Source of the DNA: Patescibacteria group bacterium
GTDB lineage: Bacteria; Patescibacteriota; Patescibacteriia; Magasanikbacterales; UBA922
Length of the DNA stretch: 54,119 nucleotides
Direction of reading: 5' to 3'
Assembly: GCA_028687045.1 (NCBI GenBank)
Contig: JAQUAW010000004.1
Coordinates: 1-54,119, forward strand
This document shows positions 9,639 through 17,557 of the stretch, in pieces (within the stretch, counting starts at the first letter, position 1; each line of letters starts with the position of its first letter). The translations under genes were made by a program, and so were the position numbers. A model generated the notes under the pieces. The model saw only the letters and a program-made list of their open reading frames with translations. It did no database searches and was not told the origin of the DNA.

Positions 9639-10112
9639 TTACAGACTCCTAATATATCTCACAAAACTAAACCCCTCAAAATCTTCACGTTCAACCTCTT
9701 CCCAAACTTTTTTATTTATTTCTGGAAAAAAAACATCGCCATCAAATGTCTTGTGAACTTCGGTAATATATAGTTTATCAGCGATATCAATTGTTTGTGC
9801 ATAAATACTTGCTCCACCAATTACAAAAACATTTTCATTTTTATACTTTTCTAAAGCTTCTTCAATACTAAAATATTTTTCTACATTTTCTGGCACAGAA
9901 TAATTTTCATCACGAGTAATCACAATATTTTTTCTATTTGGCAATGGACGAAATTTTTCGGGAATTGATTCCCAAGTATTACGTCCCATAAGAACAATAC
10001 TTCCACTAGTAATTTCTTTGAAGTGTTTCATGTCTTCTTTGATATTCCAAAGCAAAGCATTGTCTTTGCCAATGCAATTGTTTTCTGAAATAGCGGCTAT
10101 GAGTGAGAGCAT
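9639..10112 (-). CDS. folA: Dihydrofolate reductase
   Basis: LIAAISENNCIGKDNALLW, MGRNTWESIP, VIGGASIYAQ. Confidence 0.96.
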   Translation of the reverse strand: MLSLIAAISENNCIGKDNALLWNIKEDMKHFKEITSGSIVLMGRNTWESIPEKFRPLPNRKNIVITRDENYSVPENVEKYFSIEEALEKYKNENVFVIGGASIYAQTIDIADKLYITEVHKTFDGDVFFPEINKKVWEEVEREDFEGFSFVRYIRSL

Positions 10113-10132
10113 ATTTATTTTATACAGTAATA

Positions 10133-10567
10133 TTAAAATTTACCAGTACTCCCAAACCCTCCCCTATCATTTTCTTCCATTTTTTCTACTTCTACAAAAT
10201 TACCATTATCAATACGCATAAACATACCTTGGGCGATACGTTCACCTTTTTCTACAACCACTTCTTCATCTGTAAAATTGTAAACTGATAATAATATTTC
10301 ATCATTTTCACCACAATAATCTCGATCAATAGTACCAACACCATTTGCAAGCATCAGACCCTTTTTCTTAGCCAAACTAGAGCGTGCAGACAAAATAAGT
10401 CCATGACTTTCTGGTGTTTTAATAATGAAATTACTTGGCAAAAGTGCCAAAGATTTTGGCGCAATTTTCATTTCCTCACGAGAATACATATCAAAAGCAA
10501 TAGAGCCTTGCGTTTTGTATTCTGGTAGAGGTAAACTTTTGTCTACGCGTTTAATTTTTATGTCCAT
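10133..10567 (-). CDS. dut: dUTPase
   Basis: SARSSLAKKKGLMLANGVGTIDRDYCGEN and C-terminal GGFGSTGKF motif. Confidence 0.93.
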   Translation of the reverse strand: MDIKIKRVDKSLPLPEYKTQGSIAFDMYSREEMKIAPKSLALLPSNFIIKTPESHGLILSARSSLAKKKGLMLANGVGTIDRDYCGENDEILLSVYNFTDEEVVVEKGERIAQGMFMRIDNGNFVEVEKMEENDRGGFGSTGKF

Positions 10568-11114
10568 ATTTTTTTACAATTTCATCTACTTGTTTGTATA
10601 AATCTTCAAGACTACCATTATTATCAATTAATTCCTCTGCCTGATTAGCGACTTCCTCAATAGTAATTTCTGTTGATCTTTTGTGATCTTCCAAAAATTG
10701 TTCATAAGTTTTGCTATTATCATCAGCTTTGTCTCCACGTCCAACAAGACGTTCATAGCGAATTTTTGGATCAGCAAAAATTTTGACAAGAATAAATCCT
10801 GGGATTTCTTTTAAATATTTTATATCAGCAGGACGACGAACATTAGAAATAGAAATAATTTCATGTTCATCCTTTTCTACATCGCGAGCCATAGTCTTGG
10901 CCAAAATATCTTCTCCAAAATATTCACGCATGGCTTCAGAAATTTTTATATAATTGTCTCTGTTTTTTTCAATGTGATATCTATTCAAAACATCTCCTAA
11001 CATACCACTAAAACTATAATTTTTTCCATTATATTTTTCTTCAATATAATTGGCAGCAGTATCTTTGCCACTTGCCATTTGTCCAACAAATCCTAAGATT
11101 ATTTTATTTAACAT
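10551..11114 (-). CDS. P-loop (deoxy)nucleoside monophosphate kinase-like / dephospho-CoA kinase-like protein
   Basis: GFVGQMASGKDTAANYIEEKY Walker A. Confidence 0.65.
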   Translation of the reverse strand: MLNKIILGFVGQMASGKDTAANYIEEKYNGKNYSFSGMLGDVLNRYHIEKNRDNYIKISEAMREYFGEDILAKTMARDVEKDEHEIISISNVRRPADIKYLKEIPGFILVKIFADPKIRYERLVGRGDKADDNSKTYEQFLEDHKRSTEITIEEVANQAEELIDNNGSLEDLYKQVDEIVKKYGHKN

Positions 11115-11625
11115 ATTGTTTTATTTTTAAAATATTTTCCTCAAGATTTAAAGCCGTATCTATTAAATAATAATCAATTTTTAAATTTTCTAAAATATTT
11201 AGATATGAATCTGGAAAATCTCTTTCTAGACGAGCTTCCAATTTTACAACGTCCATATCTCTACTTCTTTTTAAAGCACGCTCTTTACAGACTTCATTAG
11301 GGGCAACACACAGAAAGATTGTTACTCTGTAGTCGTCATTAATTTTATTTAATTCTTGCAAGTTATACCCTGTATGACTAGTCCCTAATTCAAGTATAAT
11401 CTGTCCTTTATCTTTTAAATAAGTTTCCCGCATTTTTTCATACATGTCTTGGTAACCTAAAATTGTTTTCTCTTCTGGTACAGCAGAACTATTACCATTC
11501 CCATAGGCTAAAACAAAAGGTAACACATCAACCACAAAATCATTTGGAAAAATATTTTTTATTAGAGTACTTTTACCTACACCAGGTTTACCCACAAACA
11601 CAAACAAATTATTGTCGTCTATCAT
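11104..11625 (-). CDS. P-loop kinase-like NTPase
   Basis: FVGKPGVGKSTLIKNIF Walker A. Confidence 0.6.
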   Translation of the reverse strand: MIDDNNLFVFVGKPGVGKSTLIKNIFPNDFVVDVLPFVLAYGNGNSSAVPEEKTILGYQDMYEKMRETYLKDKGQIILELGTSHTGYNLQELNKINDDYRVTIFLCVAPNEVCKERALKRSRDMDVVKLEARLERDFPDSYLNILENLKIDYYLIDTALNLEENILKIKQYVK

Positions 11626-11643
11626 ATTGAAAAAAATTCTTTA

Positions 11644-12174
11644 CTAAATTTTCCAAATAGTATCTTTAGGAGTGACACGTTCATTATTTTTTGTTTTCTT
11701 TTCTAATTCTTTTTGTAGAGCGAGCCTTGGTTCACGACAAAAAATGTTTTCTGCATTTTCAAGTAAATAAACATTTTTTATACCATGTTTAATTATACTG
11801 TCCCAACATTTTTTACAACACCACCAATGACCAAACAAATACAAATCAGCTTGCCCAGGATCATTATTGTTAGCAATAGCATTGTTTACGGCACCCAATT
11901 CAGAGTGACCATTTTGTTGACAAATTTCTTTACAAAAATGATATCCTTCACCAGTGGGACAATTGTTTTGTACACGTGGACAGAGAGGTTGCCATTTACC
12001 TTCATTACTTGCACGACCAATAATTTTTTCATCTTTTACCACCACCGCTCCAGTTGGCCACCACGAACATCCTGATAGTTCGTTTGCAATTTTTTGTGCT
12101 TCTTGCATCCATTTATTATCGAGAGGAACGTACAATATTTGTTTGTTTTCAGGTAAATAAGGATATTTTATCAT
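11644..12174 (-). CDS. Cytidine/deoxycytidylate deaminase family protein
   Basis: CPR...C...C...GHSELGAV and CCKKCWDSIIKHGIKNVY zinc motifs. Confidence 0.82.
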   Translation of the reverse strand: MIKYPYLPENKQILYVPLDNKWMQEAQKIANELSGCSWWPTGAVVVKDEKIIGRASNEGKWQPLCPRVQNNCPTGEGYHFCKEICQQNGHSELGAVNNAIANNNDPGQADLYLFGHWWCCKKCWDSIIKHGIKNVYLLENAENIFCREPRLALQKELEKKTKNNERVTPKDTIWKI

Positions 12175-12854
12175 ACAGGATTCTTTGTAATATCATCTTG
12201 TATAGGAAACTGTTGTTTCAATTGTTCTACGTTCCCCTGTTTCAACAATTCTGTCTCTTCTTGATGGTCAGGTTTGCTTTCAAGACTGTATGGAGTTGCT
12301 GTATTATATTTTGAATCTTGAAGACCATGTTTTGCAGCGTCCTCTTTGGAAATTTCTTGTTTCAAATTATAAAAGACGATCTGACAAATTCTTTCACCTG
12401 GATAAATTTTCAAAGCATGGTGTGTATTATTGACCATTGGGATAATTAAGTTTCCAGAATAAAAAGGATCAATAACACCACTTTCAATAGAAAGACCACG
12501 TCGTGAGCTTGAACTTCGTGGATATAAAATACCCATAATAAGTCCCGTGTTTATTGAAATTTTTTCTAGTGTAGAAGCAACTATAGATTCACCTGGCAAT
12601 ATTTCAAAATACTGACCTGGTTTAAGCTTAATAAGTTGATAATTTTCAGAAAGATTGTCAGTATCAAAATAATCAGCCACAACAGCAGATCTTCCTTTTT
12701 CATCAAATTTCCAAGTTTTTGGTATATAAAAACTCCAACCAAGACGAATATCTACAGCAGCTGGTTGCATTTGAAATGCATCTAGCTCTGGAGAAAAAAT
12801 TATTTTGTTATTTTTGAACTCTTCTATTATGTTGTATTTAGTAAGTATTGACAT
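12171..12854 (-). CDS. dcd: dCTP deaminase / dUTPase-superfamily protein
   Basis: QPAAVDIRLG, YPRSSSSRRGLSIESGVIDPFYSGNL, GERICQIVF. Confidence 0.88.
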   Translation of the reverse strand: MSILTKYNIIEEFKNNKIIFSPELDAFQMQPAAVDIRLGWSFYIPKTWKFDEKGRSAVVADYFDTDNLSENYQLIKLKPGQYFEILPGESIVASTLEKISINTGLIMGILYPRSSSSRRGLSIESGVIDPFYSGNLIIPMVNNTHHALKIYPGERICQIVFYNLKQEISKEDAAKHGLQDSKYNTATPYSLESKPDHQEETELLKQGNVEQLKQQFPIQDDITKNPV

Positions 12855-12880
12855 ATATAAAAATTAAATTACATGAATTT

Positions 12881-13711
12881 TTAAAAAACAATCTTCATGC
12901 CTTTTACAGGTCCTTGGGGTTTATATTGTTTATCAATTTTATCAAAAATTTCTTGAACTAATGTCTCGTCTCCTTTTTCAGCACGATCAAAATAATCTGG
13001 TTGCCCATGTAAATGAATTGTAGGATGTTCATTACTTCTCTCTACAACTTCCCATGCTTGTTTGTAATGAATATCATAAATATGAGCATTACTAATAGTG
13101 TATGTGAGTTTTCCAGGCTGAACCCCAAGTTTTGCAGCTAATATAACTTGCAAAAGTGCAGCTCCAGCCACATCATGTGGGCACCCCAACATCATATCAT
13201 TTGATCTGACTACATTATGAATATGTAATTTATTACCAATAATATTTGCAGTAAAAGTATAAGGACAAGGAACATTCTTTTTTGTATTAGGGTTACCAAG
13301 ACCATCTTCTCGTGGATCCCAAGTTACAATAACCCCATGTCGTGAACCAGGTTGTTCTGTGAGATGTTTTACCAAAAGTCCCAGCTGATCTCTATCAAAT
13401 GAATGACGCCATCGATAACCATATGCGGCGGGAATAGTGCCATCGTCCTCAGTAAAATCCTCCCAAATTTTGGTAAACTTATTTACAAAATCATCCGGAT
13501 ATTTACTCCCCATAATGAACCAAATCTGTTCAGCTATACATATTTTTAAAGGAATTTTACGAAGTGTGAGAAGTGGGAATCCGTTGTCTAATTCAAATGT
13601 TAAGCCTGGTATAATTTTTGTATAATGTCCTGTCCTTTCATTGTATTCTTCAAATCCCTCATTTAATATCTTTAATATTGCACTTTTATATTGTTCGTCA
13701 AATTGAGTCAT
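12881..13711 (-). CDS. thyA: Thymidylate synthase / dCMP (hydroxy)methylase family protein with Asp at the pyrimidine-specificity position
   Basis: VPCPYTFTANI, RSNDMMLGCPHDVAGAALL, NAHIYDIH; aligns without gaps to recalled E. coli ThyA core, with N177 replaced by D. Confidence 0.92.
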   Translation of the reverse strand: MTQFDEQYKSAILKILNEGFEEYNERTGHYTKIIPGLTFELDNGFPLLTLRKIPLKICIAEQIWFIMGSKYPDDFVNKFTKIWEDFTEDDGTIPAAYGYRWRHSFDRDQLGLLVKHLTEQPGSRHGVIVTWDPREDGLGNPNTKKNVPCPYTFTANIIGNKLHIHNVVRSNDMMLGCPHDVAGAALLQVILAAKLGVQPGKLTYTISNAHIYDIHYKQAWEVVERSNEHPTIHLHGQPDYFDRAEKGDETLVQEIFDKIDKQYKPQGPVKGMKIVF

Positions 13712-13764
13712 ATCATTATTTTAATAAAAATATATAGTATATACATTTTACCAGACAAATAAAG

Positions 13765-13812
13765 TTCTCGCAAGCAAAACAAAAACCCCCCGAAAAAAGA
13801 GGAGTTTCTGTG
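13765..13812 (-). terminator. Intrinsic terminator/attenuator upstream of the thyA-like gene
   Basis: Minus strand AACTCCTC-TTTTTTC-GGGGGGTT followed by a T-rich tract. Confidence 0.5.
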
Positions 13813-13993
13813 GCCATACAGTGTGGGCTAAAATAAATTATAACCCTTGTTTGAAGTATTGCTACTTCAATACTATCAAACATATCTCTACATCTGATAA
13901 TAAAACCATTATACACAAATTTTTAAGAAAAGTCTACTGTTATCCCCAAAACCTGTGTATATTTTTATTTTTCAAATTTTTTGTAAGATAAGA

Positions 13994-14022
13994 TTGACAA
14001 AAAAAAACTTTTGTTATATAAT
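13994..14022 (+). promoter_or_regulatory. Consensus promoter for the tRNA cluster
   Basis: TTGACA - 17 nt - TATAAT. Confidence 0.85.
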
Positions 14023-14058
14023 CAGACCCGTCAAGTTTACGACAATTTCGGTCAAAAT

Positions 14059-14131
14059 GCGGATGTCGTATAATGGCTTATTATCTCGGCCTTCCAAGCC
14101 GATGACGCCGGTTCGATTCCGGTCATCCGCT
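14059..14131 (+). tRNA. tRNA-Gly(TCC)
   Basis: Cloverleaf GCGGATG...CATCCGC; anticodon loop CTTCCAA. Confidence 0.95.
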
Positions 14132-14176
14132 CAAAATATGCTAAAAAGCATATTACAATATAACATCGCAGGATAA

Positions 14177-14192
14177 TCCCGATCAATCGGGA
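14177..14192. repeat. Palindrome TCCCGATCAATCGGGA, copy 1
   Basis: Follows ATCGCAGGATAA, which resembles the start of tRNA-fMet. Confidence 0.8.
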
Positions 14193-14213
14193 AAAAAACA
14201 TATCGCGGGATAG

Positions 14214-14229
14214 TCCCGATCAATCGGGA
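14214..14229. repeat. Palindrome TCCCGATCAATCGGGA, copy 2
   Basis: Identical to copy 1; follows ATCGCGGGATAG, identical to the start of tRNA-fMet. Confidence 0.8.
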
Positions 14230-14252
14230 CGTCGGACAATAAAACTTAACAT

Positions 14253-14326
14253 CGCGGGATAGAGCAGTCAGGCAGCTCGTCGGGCTCATAACCCGAAGGT
14301 CGCCGGTTCAAATCCGGCTCCCGCAA
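14253..14326 (+). tRNA. Initiator tRNA-Met(CAT)
   Basis: CGCGGGA/TCCCGCA acceptor with C1:A72 mismatch; loop CTCATAA. Confidence 0.95.
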
Positions 14327-14377
14327 CAAAGGTATTTACATTTTTTGTAAATATGATAAAATAGATTTCGCAAAAAT

Positions 14378-14433
14378 GCGGTAGTAGTTCAGTTGGTAGA
14401 TACGCCCGTCCGGGAGATCGCCGGTTCGAATCC
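14378..14433 (+). pseudogene. tRNA-like sequence 1: tRNA-Gly-like 5' half, anticodon arm replaced by CCCGTCCGGG, acceptor 3' side lost
   Basis: GCGGTAGTAGTTCAGTTGGTAGATACG-CCCGTCCGGG-AGATCGCCGGTTCGAATCC. Confidence 0.8.
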
Positions 14434-14461
14434 TTTCGCAAAAACAAAATTTATAATAAAT

Positions 14462-14534
14462 GCGGTAGTAGTTCAGTTGGTAGAACGCTTCCTTGCCAAG
14501 GAAGAGGTCGCCGGTTCGAATCCGGTCTGCCGCT
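14462..14534 (+). tRNA. tRNA-Gly(GCC)
   Basis: GCGGTAG...CTGCCGCT; anticodon loop TTGCCAA. Confidence 0.95.
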
Positions 14535-14547
14535 CACTTTATAAAAT

Positions 14548-14814
14548 ATGATTTCAAAAAATATTTTATATATATTACAAAGCTTATCCCACAAGGATAA
14601 GTTTTATGTTGGAATAACAAATAGAGAAAGAGAAAGACTTGATGAACATAATAGAGGACAAACCTTTTCTACAAAAAAATATTTACCATGGAAAGTTATT
14701 TATATGGAAGAATTTGAAACTAAGTCTCAAGCTATGAAACGTGAAACCTATTTAAAAAGCATTAATGGTTATAAAGAAAAATTAATTATAATTGATAAAC
14801 ATAGAAAAAAGTAG
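14548..14814 (+). CDS. GIY-YIG nuclease domain protein
   Basis: LYILQSLSHKDKFYVGITNRERERLDEHNRGQ...STKKYLPWKVIYMEEFETKSQAMKRE; stop codon lies in the following tRNA-like sequence. Confidence 0.9.
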   Translation: MISKNILYILQSLSHKDKFYVGITNRERERLDEHNRGQTFSTKKYLPWKVIYMEEFETKSQAMKRETYLKSINGYKEKLIIIDKHRKK

Positions 14815-14871
14815 TTCAGTTGTATATACGCCCGTCCGGGAGGTCGCCGGTTCGAATCCGGTCTGCCGCTC
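14811..14871 (+). pseudogene. tRNA-like sequence 2: 5' acceptor lost, CCCGTCCGGG in place of anticodon arm, T-arm and 3' acceptor intact
   Basis: GTAGTTCAGTTGTATATACG-CCCGTCCGGG-AGGTCGCCGGTTCGAATCCGGTCTGCCGCTC. Confidence 0.8.
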
Positions 14872-14923
14872 ACAAAAAAACCACTCATATAATGAGTGGT
14901 TTTTTTAATCAGTGTAATCTTTT

Positions 14924-15793
14924 CTAGATCTGTGCAATCAGTGTCTTCCAATCACTCACAAACTTCTCCAAACCAGCATCAGTCAAATCATGCTCTACAT
15001 TATAATCAATAAAATTTTTATCTAAATCAATATTTTTAAATTCAATATCTTTCATTTCTTTTTTATCATAAACAAAATCACTACCAGGCAATTCCAAATC
15101 ACGTTTCCACCATTCTTCCAAAATTTTTAGAGGAGCAGTAATAATATCTACTTCCAAAGCCAAACAAGCTACAAAGTGTTCATAAGTTCTAACACTCGCA
15201 GCCAATATTTCTACATGACCACCACCTTTACTATATAATTTTTGAATATTTTCTATAATACTCATACCATTTAGACCTTTATCATCAAGCCTACCAATAA
15301 AAGGAGAAATAAATATATCACCTTTTTTTGCACCGTTACTCATATTATATACAGCAGCTGATTGCTCTTCAGAAAAACACAAAGTCATATTAACTTTTAT
15401 ACCTTCTTTTAGCAAATCATGCTCAGCTTGTAATCCATTTTCAGTAATAGGAAGTTTGATATGCGCATTTGGAATCCAAGTATTCATGATTCTGGCTTGC
15501 TCCAACATTTTTTCTTTGCTCGTATTTTTGTCAGCATAGACTTCTATTGAGATTGAACCTTCTGGAATCATGACACGAATTTCTTCTATTACACTTTTAT
15601 AAAAAGCATTTACTTCTTCAGAAGATAACTTTTCTCCTGCAGAAAGTTTTGCTTGCAATTCTGGATTTTTGGCAATAAGACTTGGATTCGTAGTTTGTCC
15701 ATCTAGAAAACCAAGCAATTTTATTGCTTCTCTTGTTTCAACTGGATTACCACTGTCAAGAAATATTTTTGTTTTGAGATTTTGTGGTCGCAT
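14924..15793 (-). CDS. tal: Transaldolase family protein
   Basis: KIFLDSGNPVETREAI, GQTTNPSLIAK, INMTLCFS-like and ISPFIGRLDD motifs. Confidence 0.9.
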   Translation of the reverse strand: MRPQNLKTKIFLDSGNPVETREAIKLLGFLDGQTTNPSLIAKNPELQAKLSAGEKLSSEEVNAFYKSVIEEIRVMIPEGSISIEVYADKNTSKEKMLEQARIMNTWIPNAHIKLPITENGLQAEHDLLKEGIKVNMTLCFSEEQSAAVYNMSNGAKKGDIFISPFIGRLDDKGLNGMSIIENIQKLYSKGGGHVEILAASVRTYEHFVACLALEVDIITAPLKILEEWWKRDLELPGSDFVYDKKEMKDIEFKNIDLDKNFIDYNVEHDLTDAGLEKFVSDWKTLIAQI

Positions 15794-15891
15794 ATGTTTA
15801 GATTATTAGATTATTGGTTTATTAGTTTGTTTATTATAACATTATTTTGTTTGTAAACAAAAAACTCTCTATAAAATAGAAAGTTTTTTTG

Positions 15892-15965
15892 TGGACCTTA
15901 TGGGACTTGAACCCATGACCTCCCGTCCGGGCGATCTAGCCTCCCGATGAAATCGGGAAAAGGCC
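15892..15965 (-). pseudogene. tRNA-like sequence 3: palindrome in the D-arm region and collapsed anticodon arm CCCGGACGGG
   Basis: Minus strand GGCCTT-TTCCCGATTTCATCGGGA-GGCTAGATCG-CCCGGACGGG-AGGTCATGGGTTCAAGTCCCATAAGGTCCA. Confidence 0.65.
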
Positions 15966-15992
15966 ATATGTTTTTCTTATAAAAATTGGTTG

Positions 15993-16066
15993 TGGACCGT
16001 ACTGGATTCGAACCAGCGACATCTTCCATGCCATGGAAGCACTCTAGCCAGCTGAGTTAACGGCCC
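15993..16066 (-). tRNA. tRNA-Ala(GGC)
   Basis: Minus strand GGGCCGT...ACGGTCC; anticodon loop ATGGCAT. Confidence 0.93.
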
Positions 16067-16137
16067 ATTTCACTTCAAATAAAGTAAAAACATATTATCA
16101 AATCACCCAAATTTTGTCAAAACTCTCAATTCTTTAT

Positions 16138-16176
16138 TCCCCTCTCTTACAAAGAGAGGGGCTAGGGGTGAGTTGC
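16138..16176. repeat. Half copy of MITE-like repeat (CCCCTCTCTTACAAAGAGAGGGGCTAGGGGTGAG)
   Basis: Resembles one arm of the 34685-34764 element. Confidence 0.65.
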
Positions 16177-16192
16177 GTCTTTATCTAATCTA

Positions 16193-16672
16193 CTAATTCA
16201 AAATCCAAATCGAAAAGTTAAGAATGCTAGCAAAACTTACCCACAATAAATATGGTACAAGCAACCATGCAGCCAATGTAGAAAATTTATTAAATTTAAA
16301 AATAGTTATTGCGATTGATACCCACAAAATAATTATCTCAGCAAAAGCCAAACCTGGACTCAAAATTCCAAAAAATAAAGCACTCCACAAAACATTCAAC
16401 AACAGTTGTAATAAATAAATTTGCAGAGCTTCTTTTTTCTTTTTTCCATGAAACATTGTCTTCTTGGTCCAGACTAGATAGACAGCAACTCCCATCATCA
16501 AAAATAAAATTGTCCCAACAGGACCAAACACCCAATTTGGTGGATTGAAACTTGGTTTGTTCAATGTCGTGTACCAAGTTGGGATTGAAACAAAATTAAA
16601 AACTGAACCAAGCACACCGGCCAACTGTGTACCGATAATTGAAATTGTTAATTTTTTAAAATCTAGTTTCAT
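16193..16672 (-). CDS. TspO/MBR family protein
   Basis: WYTTLNKPSFNPPNWVFGPVGTILFLMMGVAVYLVW. Confidence 0.93.
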   Translation of the reverse strand: MKLDFKKLTISIIGTQLAGVLGSVFNFVSIPTWYTTLNKPSFNPPNWVFGPVGTILFLMMGVAVYLVWTKKTMFHGKKKKEALQIYLLQLLLNVLWSALFFGILSPGLAFAEIIILWVSIAITIFKFNKFSTLAAWLLVPYLLWVSFASILNFSIWILN

Positions 16673-16699
16673 ATTTTTGTTAATTAATTTAAAAATTGA

Positions 16700-17206
16700 T
16701 TAAAATTTTTTAGTATAAAAATGACAATAAGGTTCATGACCATTTTTTTCATAATATTTTTGGTGATAATTTTCTGCTTCCCAAAATTCTCCAACTGGTA
16801 AAATTTTAGTAACTACATCAAAATCTTTTTCTTTCAAAATTCCAATCAATTTTCCTGTAATATTTCTTTGTTCATCATCTATACAAAATACCGCTGACAA
16901 ATATTGTTCTCCAATGTCAGGGCCTTGTCCATTTTTCTGAGTTGGATCATGAATCTCAAAAAAATACTTACACAAAGTTTCAAAATCTGTTTTGTCAGCA
17001 TCATAAAAAACTTCCAAAGCTTCCAAGTGTCCAGTATTTCCACCACAAACTTCTTTATAAGTTGGTTCCTGTTTTTTTCCTCCCATATAACCAACCGTTG
17101 TTTTGACCACACCATCCAATTTATCAAAATAATATTGTACTCCCCAAAAACAACCTCCAGCGAAATATGCTTTTTTGTTCATAAAATAATAATTATTCTT
17201 TCTCAA
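16700..17206 (-). CDS. msrA: Peptide methionine sulfoxide reductase A
   Basis: [15 protein letters not shown] and TVGYMGG motifs. Confidence 0.96.
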   Translation of the reverse strand: MRKNNYYFMNKKAYFAGGCFWGVQYYFDKLDGVVKTTVGYMGGKKQEPTYKEVCGGNTGHLEALEVFYDADKTDFETLCKYFFEIHDPTQKNGQGPDIGEQYLSAVFCIDDEQRNITGKLIGILKEKDFDVVTKILPVGEFWEAENYHQKYYEKNGHEPYCHFYTKKF

Positions 17207-17549
17207 AAAGCAAAGACAAGGAATTCACACAATGTCTAATATTTTTTGGAGTCAGACCTTCACCCTCAAATACATGCCCAAGATGTGCAGCACAATTAGC
17301 ACATTGTATTTCAGTCCTTGATCCATCAGCATCGGGAAGTCTAACGATAGCACCTTTTATTTCATCATCAAAACTAGGCCAACCACAGCCTGAATCAAAT
17401 TTACTACTTGATTGATATAATTTGACACCACAACGTTTGCAAGTATAAACACCTTTGTCATTATTCAAATTATATTCACCAGAAAAAGGGGCCTCAGTAC
17501 CTTTGTGTAAGATTATATTTTCTTCTTCTCTAGTAAGTGGTTTAAACAT
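17193..17549 (-). CDS. msrB: Peptide methionine sulfoxide reductase B
   Basis: [34 protein letters not shown]. Confidence 0.96.
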   Translation of the reverse strand: MFKPLTREEENIILHKGTEAPFSGEYNLNNDKGVYTCKRCGVKLYQSSSKFDSGCGWPSFDDEIKGAIVRLPDADGSRTEIQCANCAAHLGHVFEGEGLTPKNIRHCVNSLSLLFEKE

Positions 17550-17557
17550 ATTTAAAA

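Noticed and set aside
14769-14951. 60-aa minus ORF containing GRPDSNRRPPGRAY
   Set aside because: That peptide is the antisense translation of a tRNA-like sequence
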